DNA of 13,925 nucleotides. Source: Ignavibacteria bacterium UBA7675 (lineage in GTDB: Bacteria; Bacteroidota; Ignavibacteria; Kapaibacteriales; UB7675). Positions 7,865 to 13,925 of this stretch are shown one piece after another. The notes below the pieces were generated by a model. That model was not told where the DNA came from and ran no database searches. It was given only the letters and a program-made list of their open reading frames with translations. Made by a program: the position numbers and the translations under genes. The stretch lies in NCBI GenBank assembly GCA_002483085.1, contig DLHF01000083.1, positions 1 through 13,925 of the forward strand, written 5' to 3'. Within the stretch, counting starts at the first letter, position 1, and every line of letters begins with the position of its first letter.

Positions 7865-8441
7865 GCGCCAGGAAATGCCCTGCAATCTCTATTCATAACG
7901 ATAATCCGTGGCTTGTTGCGAACCGGAAACACCTGCGTGCTCCGTGCCGCCACACGATGTACTACTCATCGTGGTTCATATCTACTATCATTGCGCCTAC
8001 TGCCGAGCGCAGTATTGCCATCCTCAAGCGCCACAGCAATGCGAGCGCCTCTGAGGTCTACTATTTATGTGCTTCTGTGTTCAGAAATATTATCGCTCAA
8101 AAAACAGTCTGCATTGCAAACGAGCTCTGCAAAAGACCAGTCGGCACAGCACCGGCGTCTCTGTTTTACCGCAAGTTCGCTCGCATACAAAACCTCGCCG
8201 TAGCGGCTGAAGGCGCAGAAAACATTAATTGATTCGACAGATATTCTGTGTTGTTCTACATGGCTCGGCAGCAGTTTGCTTTATCTTCCCGGCGGCTACC
8301 CCTTGGCTAACCACGAACCGGGATTATCGTAAGAACGATGCGCGGACGAGGTCGACCGGAGACAGCGACCGAGCGAGCGTACAAAGACGCCCGTGCCATA
8401 CCGATCTCAACACTGCGAATCATTCAGGGCAGCGTGCTGTA
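7865..8441. other. 577-base gap between the two lepB genes
   Basis: This is the largest unexplained stretch between minus-strand genes in the window. It contains no tRNA, no terminator with a T-run and no TAnnTTTG element on the minus strand. A perfect 7-base-pair inverted repeat (CACGATG at 7953-7959 and CATCGTG at 7967-7973, loop of seven) lies 89 bases before the lepB1 ATG. A 6-base-pair stem (TACTGC/GCAGTA) lies near 7998-8014, and a 5-base-pair one (ATCGT/ACGAT) at 8326-8339. A doubtful 91-codon plus-strand ORF occupies 7957-8232. The antisense frame in the same register is also open for about 74 codons, but it has no ATG. Confidence 0.6.
7957..8232 (+). CDS. Doubtful small ORF, no recognised family
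   Basis: This would be the only plus-strand gene in the window. It has 91 codons from ATG, ending with AACATTAATTGA. It is divergent from lepB1 with 92 bases between, and it lies wholly in the gap. In favour: it has an ATG, amino-acid composition that is not extreme, and purines at about 60% of first codon positions. Against: no ribosome-binding site, no motif I recognise, and the ATG sits inside the 7-base-pair inverted repeat at 7953-7973. Its frame also opens much further upstream, antisense into lepB1, which is common for chance shadows here. The product would be soluble, with four cysteines. Confidence 0.2.
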   Translation: MYYSSWFISTIIAPTAERSIAILKRHSNASASEVYYLCASVFRNIIAQKTVCIANELCKRPVGTAPASLFYRKFARIQNLAVAAEGAENIN

Positions 8442-9374
8442 TCAGTTGATAAATGTACCGATTCTTCCCCAGCGGATTGTGCTAAACTTATCTCCAAGAG
8501 CTGGGGCATCGGTATCCCACGACCAATACACCATAATAGGCGTTCCCACAACATTTTCCATCGGCACAAACCCCCAGAACCTGCTGTCGAGGCTGCGGTC
8601 GCGGTTGTCGCCCATTCCAAAGCAGTAATTCTTCTCAACGGTGTAGGTATTTGTCGTTTTACCGTCGATCAGAATAGCATTGCCGTTCATCGCCACGGTA
8701 TGCCCTTCGCGTCGGATAAAGGTATCCCACTCTTGGTAATTCTGCTGTGTAAGCTGGACAACATCGCCTTTCGCAGGAATTTTCAGCGGCCCATAATTAT
8801 CGCGTGTATATCCCTTGCCGCGCGGGAATGTCTGGCTGGCTTCATCATATCTGCTGCCCACTGTCGGATCGTAGACACCATCGGGTGCCAGAGGTTGGGC
8901 TTTACCATTGACAAACACCTCGTTGTTGCGAACTTCCAGCACATCACCGCTTACAGCCACACAGCGTTTGAGGTAATACTGAAAGTTCGGGTCTTTCACT
9001 TCATCGCGATTACCTGGGAAAATAAACACAATCACATCGCCTTTGCGCGGGTCGCGAATACCGGGAAAGCGGAAAAACGGGAGAGGAATATTGAGGAAAG
9101 GAATAAGCTGAGGTGTGGACGGACCATAAATAAACTTGTTGACGAACAGAAAATCGCCGGTCATCACGGTTCTTTCCATCGAGCCTGTAGGCACTACAAA
9201 CGACGCGATAAGCAGGCCATTGATAATCATCACCATGACAATCGCGCCGAGAATTGTTTTACCCCACGACAGAGCAATATCGCCAAATGTCTCGGGCTTT
9301 TTCTTTTGGAGCGGCTTTTTCCCGTCGGTAGTTTTCACCGTGCGGGCGCGCAGTTCATCGAGTGATTTTGCCAT
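8442..9374 (-). CDS. lepB: Signal peptidase I, copy 2 (lepA-linked)
   Basis: The membrane endopeptidase of 310 residues has a Lys/Arg-rich cytoplasmic start (1-27) and one anchor at about 38-60. Ser65 lies in VPTGSMERTV and Lys136 in YYLKRCVAVSGD. The terminal block is GMGDNRDRSLDSRFWGFVP. Ser65 and Lys136 are the expected catalytic dyad by alignment with E. coli LepB Ser90 and Lys145. The gene sits 97 bases after lepA, the classic lepA-lepB order seen in many bacteria, so this is probably the ancestral copy. The ATG is preceded by AATCTCAAAACC, with no Shine-Dalgarno. The insert between the Lys box and the terminal block differs from that of copy 1, which may reflect a different substrate range. 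Confidence 0.95.
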   Translation of the reverse strand: MAKSLDELRARTVKTTDGKKPLQKKKPETFGDIALSWGKTILGAIVMVMIINGLLIASFVVPTGSMERTVMTGDFLFVNKFIYGPSTPQLIPFLNIPLPFFRFPGIRDPRKGDVIVFIFPGNRDEVKDPNFQYYLKRCVAVSGDVLEVRNNEVFVNGKAQPLAPDGVYDPTVGSRYDEASQTFPRGKGYTRDNYGPLKIPAKGDVVQLTQQNYQEWDTFIRREGHTVAMNGNAILIDGKTTNTYTVEKNYCFGMGDNRDRSLDSRFWGFVPMENVVGTPIMVYWSWDTDAPALGDKFSTIRWGRIGTFIN

Positions 9375-9396
9375 GGTTTTGAGATTAAAAAGAGAA

Positions 9397-9413
9397 AATC
9401 AGTGGGAATCAGT
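9397..9413. repeat. Direct repeat AATCAGT, period 10, before lepB copy 2
   Basis: The 7-mer AATCAGT occurs at 9397-9403 and again at 9407-9413, exactly 10 bases apart, so both copies face the same side of the helix. It lies 23 to 39 bases upstream of the lepB copy 2 ATG. This could be a protein-binding site or chance. Confidence 0.25.
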
Positions 9414-9471
9414 TAGCCGACCCCTGACGCTGGCTCGTGTACGCATACCTCTGCGCCGGGTTTCACTGCCG

Positions 9472-11277
9472 CTATTTGTCTTCGATGCTCAGCACTGCAA
9501 GAAATGCTTCCTGCGGTATTTCTACCCTACCGATTTGCTTCATGCGCTTTTTGCCTTCTTTTTGCTTTTCGAGCAGCTTGCGTTTCCGGGAAATATCGCC
9601 ACCGTAGCATTTAGCAAGTACGTTTTTCCGCATAGCACTGATAGTATCGCGCGCGATAATTTTGGCACCAATAGCAGCCTGGATAGCAATTTCAAACATC
9701 TGCCTCGGGATAAGTTCCTTCAGCTTTGCACAGATTTTCTTTCCCCACTCGTGCGCTTTAGCGCGGTGGATAATCGTAGAGAGAGCGTCCACTGGTTCGC
9801 CGTTGAGCAGGATATCGAGCTTCACAAGGTCGCTCTCGCGGAAGTCGATAAATTCGTAGTCGAGCGATGCGTAGCCGCGTGTGCTTGATTTCAGCTTGTC
9901 GTAAAAGTCAAAGACAACTTCGGCGAGCGGAAGTTCAAATTGCAGGTCTACGCGATCTTCGCTGATATAGGTTGTAGACTTGAACACACCACGGCGCTCC
10001 ATGCACAGTTTCATAATAGTGCCGATGTACTCGCTTGGCGTGATAATCTGCGCGCGTATAAACGGCTCAGAGATCGAAGCGATGGCACCAGGCTGGGGCA
10101 TTTCCGACGGATTGGATATCCACATTTCTTCGCCATTGGTGCGAACAATGTGGAACCGCACGTTGGGTACGGTGGTAACAATCGTCTGATTGAACTCGCG
10201 CTCCAAACGCTCCTGCACAATTTCCATGTGCAGCAAACCGAGGAAGCCGCATCGGAACCCAAAACCCAGCGCTGTCGACGATTCCGGCTCGAAGCCGATA
10301 GCCGAGTCGTTCAGCGAGAGCTTAATAAGCGCTTCGCGCAGGTCTTCAAAGTCGTCGCTGTCCGCCGGATAAATACCGCTGAACACCATAGGCTTCACTT
10401 CTTTGAACCCCGCGATGGGCTGGGTGCAGCCATTGCGCTCCCATGTAACGGTATCGCCTACTTTTGTATCCTGCAAATTTTTGATGCTCGCTGTAAAGTA
10501 GCCTACATTCCCTGCGGAAAGCTCGCCTGCGCGCACGCGCTGCATACGCAGTGTGCCTACTTCCTCTACCTCGTAGACTTTGTCGGTAGCAAAGAAGCGG
10601 ATACGCTCTTTTTCGCGCAGAACGCCATCGATAACGCGCACGTACACAATAGCGCCGCGATAGGAGTCGAACATCGAGTCGAAAATCAGGGCGCGGAGCG
10701 GAGCTTCGGGCTTGCCTACTGGCGGCGGAATGCGCTGCACAATAGCTTCGAGAATATCTTCGATACCGATACCGGCTTTGGCCGAGGCGAGGATCATATC
10801 CTCTTCTTTGCAGCCGATCAGTTCAATCACTTGTTTTTTGACATTTTCGAGCGTAGTTGTAGCGCTCGGCAAGTCAATTTTATTAATGACTGGTATGATT
10901 TCCAAACCGGATTCTATAGCGAGGTACAGGTTGCTAATGGTTTGAGCTTCTACACCCTGAGTAGCATCTACCACGAGTAAAGCTCCTTCGCAGGCAGCCA
11001 GCGAGCGCGATACTTCATAAGAGAAGTCCACGTGGCCTGGTGTGTCGATCAGGTTGAGTGTATAGTTTTCGCCGCTCAGCGCCTTGTACTTCATCTGGAT
11101 AGCATGGAGCTTAATCGTAATGCCGCGCTCCTGCTCAAGGGGATTATCGTCGAGCACCTGGTTGGTGGTCATCTCTCTATTGGACAACGTACCTGTTGTT
11201 TCCAGAAGCCTGTCTGCGAGAGTTGATTTACCGTGGTCTATATGAGCAATAATGCAAAAATTGCGTATGTTTTTCAT
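9472..11277 (-). CDS. lepA: Elongation factor 4 (LepA), ribosome-associated GTPase
   Basis: The 601-residue protein is full length for LepA. The GTPase domain shows AHIDHGKST (11-19), the switch I region with RGITIK (51-56), DTPGH (78-82), and NKID (132-135). EF-G-like domains follow, with ALGFGFRCGFLGLLHMEI marking domain III. The LepA-specific C-terminal domain is typical, with RDTISAMRKNVLAKCYGGDISRK-type basic blocks and EKQKEGKKRMKQIG near the end. It binds ribosomes and affects translocation and initiation, especially under stress. It heads the lepA-lepB pair. The ATG has no Shine-Dalgarno, and a 202-base gap with a candidate promoter separates it from dsbD. Confidence 0.98.
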   Translation of the reverse strand: MKNIRNFCIIAHIDHGKSTLADRLLETTGTLSNREMTTNQVLDDNPLEQERGITIKLHAIQMKYKALSGENYTLNLIDTPGHVDFSYEVSRSLAACEGALLVVDATQGVEAQTISNLYLAIESGLEIIPVINKIDLPSATTTLENVKKQVIELIGCKEEDMILASAKAGIGIEDILEAIVQRIPPPVGKPEAPLRALIFDSMFDSYRGAIVYVRVIDGVLREKERIRFFATDKVYEVEEVGTLRMQRVRAGELSAGNVGYFTASIKNLQDTKVGDTVTWERNGCTQPIAGFKEVKPMVFSGIYPADSDDFEDLREALIKLSLNDSAIGFEPESSTALGFGFRCGFLGLLHMEIVQERLEREFNQTIVTTVPNVRFHIVRTNGEEMWISNPSEMPQPGAIASISEPFIRAQIITPSEYIGTIMKLCMERRGVFKSTTYISEDRVDLQFELPLAEVVFDFYDKLKSSTRGYASLDYEFIDFRESDLVKLDILLNGEPVDALSTIIHRAKAHEWGKKICAKLKELIPRQMFEIAIQAAIGAKIIARDTISAMRKNVLAKCYGGDISRKRKLLEKQKEGKKRMKQIGRVEIPQEAFLAVLSIEDK

Positions 11278-11417
11278 CTGAATGAGGTCTCAACGGATAA
11301 GAGTTTTTGTGCTGCGTCACCGGCCTTCTCCTTGCGAAGAAGGGAGCACACCACAAGGCGGATGTGCGCGCGGCGACAGCGACAGGAGGCCGCTGCAGCG
11401 ACGTTTAGCGCCCAAAT

Positions 11418-11428
11418 TGTGTAACACA
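11418..11428. repeat. Short dyad TGTGTAACACA in the lepA leader
   Basis: Five-base arms TGTGT and ACACA flank one central base, about 140 bases before lepA and just downstream of the candidate promoter at 11443-11450. It resembles a small operator. No regulator can be named from sequence alone. Confidence 0.25.
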
Positions 11429-11442
11429 CGAACGAGAACCGA

Positions 11443-11450
11443 CAAAATTA
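11443..11450 (-). promoter_or_regulatory. Candidate -7 element (TAATTTTG) for lepA-lepB
   Basis: The minus strand reads TAATTTTG, matching TAnnTTTG, 30 bases past the dsbD stop codon and 165 bases before the lepA ATG. I see no TTG at the expected upstream spacing. A 6-base-pair hairpin with a GGAA tetraloop (11462-11477) lies directly upstream. It has no T-run, so it is at best a weak dsbD terminator. Confidence 0.35.
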
Positions 11451-11479
11451 TGAAACGGGCGCCTCATTTCCATGAGGAA

Positions 11480-13567
11480 TCAGCTCGCTTTTTTCAGGAA
11501 GTCGATAAATTCCTGTTTGTTGCGTGTGAATGCCTTCGACGCGATCAACTCGCCTTTTGGTGTAAGGATCACGTACAGGGGCAGTTCCAGCGAACCAAAA
11601 CGCTGCTGCTGGAGTTTTTTGTTGGAGATATAAGGCTCTTCGCGGCGGTCGGTGTACAACTGCACTTTTACCATGCCGTTCATCAGCGCCCGCACATCGT
11701 CGTGGGGAAAAATGTTTGCTTCCATCCATCGGCAGTTAGTACACGTAAATCCGGTAAAGTCGATAAACACAGGTTTGCCCGTTTCTTGGGCAATGCGCAA
11801 GCCTTCTTCATAGCTCATAATCCAGCTTTTGTGATCATCGGCTGCTGTTGTGCTCTCGCCTACCATATTTGTAGTTGGAGCCGTCATTGCCGATGCTGCC
11901 GCTGCGCCACCATGAGCAGCTTCGATAATTTGCTGATAGTTCTGCGGCGGCAAAAATGCGTCTATCTCGCCAAGAGGTCTGCCGTACAGACCCGACAACA
12001 GGTAGAATGTCATGCCGGCAAAGACAATGGAGAACAGCAGGCGGGGAGCGCCAACCGACTGCACTTTGCTGTCGTGCGGCAGGTGAAATAAACCGAGAAT
12101 GTACAGCACAATCAGCAAGCCACAGGCAATCCAGAGTCCGAGAAACATCTCGCGTGGGAGAATGCCCCAGCCGAGGACAAGGTCGGCATTGCTGATGAAC
12201 TTGAGCGCAAAGGCCACTTCAAGAAAGCCCATCACCACTTTTACATTGTTCATCCAGCCGCCAGCTTTGGGAAGCGCAGCCATTGCTGTGGGAAACAAAG
12301 CAAGCAGGAAAAACGGTGCAGCGAAAACTGTAGAAAAGCCGAGCATCCCTACCACCGGGTACAGGAATTCGCCCTGCGATACACCGCTGAGCACAAACCC
12401 CACGAACGGAACAGTACAGGTAAACGACGTCAGCGTGAAGACCACGCCCATGAGCAATACGCTTGTAATGCCATTGCCCTGATTGGAGCGGGCGTTGAGC
12501 TTGTTCAGGATTGACGACGGCACGCGGATTTCGTACACGCCGAACAGGTTCAGAGCCAGCATGAAAAATACTGCTGCTATAGCGATGTTGACAATTGGGC
12601 TAGCGGCTATTTCACCAATGCCCGTTCCACCTGCGATAGCTGCTACCACAACACCGAGGCCAACAAAGGTAAAAATGATACCGAGCGAGTACACAAAGGA
12701 ATCGCGTATGCCATGCCAGCGGTGATTTTGTTTTTCAGCACGCTTGGTAAAAAACGAAACAGTAATGGGAATCATCGGAAATACGCACGGTGTAAGCAGC
12801 GCAAGCGCGCCCTGGAGCATAGCAAAGAGGAAAAAACCCCACAAGCCTTTTTCTTTCTCTTTTTCAATCAGCATTTGCGATTCAGTCTGTGCTACGCCCG
12901 AAACACCAACAGCGGCTGTGGAAGCAGCGGCTTTGCCGCCTACACTCGAAACATTGTCCTGCATGATTGTGGGGGTACTATTGTCCACAGAAGCAACTGC
13001 GGCAGCAGCGGAATCAGTAGAAGCGTCGCCCATCGCCTCATCGTCTTCTATTGCTCCCATGTTTTCAGGGACAATAACGGTAAAGCGGAGAGTATCGGCT
13101 TCTGGATTGAGACATCGCGAAGAATCACAGGCCATATAGTATATTTCCATGGCCACTTTATGCTTTCCGGGTTTCGCTGCTTTGGTAACAGACAATGGAA
13201 CTGTAAAATCGGCGTGGCCTATCACTTTCTCAACTTCAACTTCAAAGTTGGGATCATATTGTTTTTTGATCTTGGAGACCTTTACTTTCCCTTTACTCTT
13301 CAGGAAAGTAGGCGAGATAACGCTGAAAGTTGTAGACTGTGGCCCAATACCATCCGGTCCAACCATCGTTGAAGTACCATAGCTCCACCACCCATTTTTT
13401 ACATTCATTTGTACAACAACGCTTCCCTTTCCATCAGGAGCTATTTCCACTTCCTGACTTTTAAGAGAAACTTTTGCGATTTCTACAAGTCTCTGAGGAA
13501 AGCACGTAGCAGTTCCTGCCAGAAATACGAATAGAAGAACGGCGACTCTATGTAACTTGCTGCTCAT
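11480..13567 (-). CDS. dsbD: Thiol:disulfide interchange protein DsbD
   Basis: The 695-residue protein carries electrons from cytoplasmic thioredoxin to periplasmic substrates. A signal peptide (1-22) leads to the periplasmic alpha domain with its cysteine pair C147 and C152 (YMACDSSRC). The membrane core (about 243-535) holds the redox pair C261 (LLTPCVFPMIP) and C384 (TSFTCTVPFVG). The C-terminal thioredoxin-like gamma domain has C609-T-N-C612 (FTGFTCTNCRWME) and a cis-Pro context LELPLYVILTP. All six catalytic cysteines are present. Low-complexity Ala/Ser/Thr-rich linkers at about 175-230 and 550-580 join the domains. The gamma domain's CTNC, in place of the proteobacterial CVAC, fits FCB-type proteins. 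It likely keeps periplasmic thiol proteins or cytochrome-assembly factors reduced. The ATG has no Shine-Dalgarno. Confidence 0.97.
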   Translation of the reverse strand: MSSKLHRVAVLLFVFLAGTATCFPQRLVEIAKVSLKSQEVEIAPDGKGSVVVQMNVKNGWWSYGTSTMVGPDGIGPQSTTFSVISPTFLKSKGKVKVSKIKKQYDPNFEVEVEKVIGHADFTVPLSVTKAAKPGKHKVAMEIYYMACDSSRCLNPEADTLRFTVIVPENMGAIEDDEAMGDASTDSAAAAVASVDNSTPTIMQDNVSSVGGKAAASTAAVGVSGVAQTESQMLIEKEKEKGLWGFFLFAMLQGALALLTPCVFPMIPITVSFFTKRAEKQNHRWHGIRDSFVYSLGIIFTFVGLGVVVAAIAGGTGIGEIAASPIVNIAIAAVFFMLALNLFGVYEIRVPSSILNKLNARSNQGNGITSVLLMGVVFTLTSFTCTVPFVGFVLSGVSQGEFLYPVVGMLGFSTVFAAPFFLLALFPTAMAALPKAGGWMNNVKVVMGFLEVAFALKFISNADLVLGWGILPREMFLGLWIACGLLIVLYILGLFHLPHDSKVQSVGAPRLLFSIVFAGMTFYLLSGLYGRPLGEIDAFLPPQNYQQIIEAAHGGAAAASAMTAPTTNMVGESTTAADDHKSWIMSYEEGLRIAQETGKPVFIDFTGFTCTNCRWMEANIFPHDDVRALMNGMVKVQLYTDRREEPYISNKKLQQQRFGSLELPLYVILTPKGELIASKAFTRNKQEFIDFLKKAS

Positions 13568-13925
13568 AGTTTATACCGGAGAGGATGAGACAAAGTACTT
13601 GTTTTCAATCATTACAGGAAGTAGCGCACGAACCAATACCGTGCACTGTTCCGGGAACTCAGGTTTCCGCTGTTCCGCACAACGGGAAACAGCAAGAGTA
13701 AATTTCTATCTGCAAACAGAGATATTCATAGTAATTTACAATCTATGGCGCTAAAATAAAACGAAAGGATTCATACACACGCCCAACCACCTCTTTTTCG
13801 CCTCGCTTCTGCCCTGCAAACTCCCGACGAATGGAACGCCTTGCAAGTGCAAACGCTTGATATTAGAGTCTTATTTTCCTGTACTACACCAAACATATAT
13901 GCGAGGTACTTTAGAAAGTTGTGGA
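13568..13925. other. Gene-free leader and upstream region of dsbD
   Basis: No gene is convincing in these 358 bases. On the minus strand TATGTTTG at 13897-13890 matches TAnnTTTG but lies about 320 bases from the dsbD ATG. TACTTTG at 13597-13591 is one base short of the consensus and close to the ATG. A minus-strand frame is open for 39 codons (13862 to 13746). It is basic and charged and ends in a stop codon, but it has no start codon. A plus-strand frame is open from about 13752 to the window edge with its only ATG at 13899. Both may be chance or edges of features beyond the window. Confidence 0.5.
13641..13677. promoter_or_regulatory. GTTCC/GGAAC inverted and direct repeats upstream of dsbD
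   Basis: On the plus strand GTTCCGGGAAC at 13648-13658 is a perfect dyad (5-base arms, one central base). CTGTTCCG occurs at 13646-13653 and again at 13670-13677, 24 bases apart. On the minus strand, as RNA, the upstream GGAAC could pair with GTTCC, which could alternatively pair with the adjacent GGAAC. GTTTCC/GGAAAC and GCTGTT/AACAGC arms also compete nearby. It could be a two-site operator or a switching leader, about 75 to 110 bases before the ATG. Confidence 0.4.

Noticed and set aside
7865..7885. TTG start for lepB copy 1
   Set aside because: An ATG lies seven codons further in, and the extra residues have no family support.
8229..9365. 378-codon plus-strand ORF across the gap and lepB copy 2
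   Set aside because: It is almost wholly antisense to lepB copy 2, which has catalytic motifs. It begins at a TTG and has no recognisable domain.
9940..10980. 346-codon plus-strand ORF
   Set aside because: It lies entirely antisense to lepA, a full-length conserved gene. The open frame reflects codon usage of lepA.
11462..11477. Terminator after dsbD
   Set aside because: It has a six-base-pair stem with a GGAA loop but no T-run on the minus strand, so at best a weak stop.
13502..13567. Lipoprotein signal in DsbD (Cys22)
   Set aside because: The residues before Cys22 are T-A-T, not a lipobox. A standard signal peptide is more likely.
13752..13925. Plus-strand gene start running off the right edge
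   Set aside because: The frame is open, but its only ATG (13899) leaves nine codons in the window, which is too little to judge.

Overview
All eight confidently called genes lie on the minus strand, so the window is read from right to left. In transcriptional order they are dsbD, lepA, lepB (copy 2), a 577-base gap, lepB (copy 1), hemW, a DUF2723 giant membrane glycosyltransferase, an ALG5-like family-2 glycosyltransferase and an MdtG-like MFS exporter. G+C looks close to 50%. The source is most likely a member of the Bacteroidota/Chlorobiota (FCB) assemblage. The reasons are the DUF2723 protein of more than 1000 residues, the DsbD with a CTNC thioredoxin motif, the absence of Shine-Dalgarno sequences before all eight genes, and several TAnnTTTG motifs (the Bacteroidota -7 promoter element) in the gaps. 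A deep branch such as Kapabacteria or Ignavibacteria would fit, but the window does not settle this.

Right part (13925 to about 8442): a 358-base gene-free leader with inverted and direct GTTCC/GGAAC repeats precedes dsbD. A 202-base gap with a candidate promoter then leads into lepA-lepB2, a common bacterial pairing. Middle (8441 to 5507): a long gap holds one doubtful small plus-strand ORF, followed by the tightly packed pair lepB1-hemW, which are 7 bases apart. Left part (5506 to 348): the DUF2723 gene has its own candidate promoter and leader hairpin and ends in a clear rho-independent terminator. The glycosyltransferase and MFS genes follow and overlap each other by 8 bases. The far left edge carries three copies of a 26-base tandem repeat that runs off the window.

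Functionally the segment is dominated by maturation of exported proteins: two signal peptidases remove signal peptides, DsbD carries reducing power across the inner membrane, and DUF2723 with the ALG5-like enzyme looks like a lipid-linked-sugar route for glycosylating proteins outside the cytoplasm. LepA (ribosomal GTPase) and HemW (haem chaperone) are housekeeping genes. I found no mobile element, CRISPR array, tRNA or rRNA. The most distinctive signals are the DUF2723/ALG5-like pair, a promoter-like element abutting the terminator hairpin between them, the 26-base repeats, and the unexplained gap between the two lepB genes.
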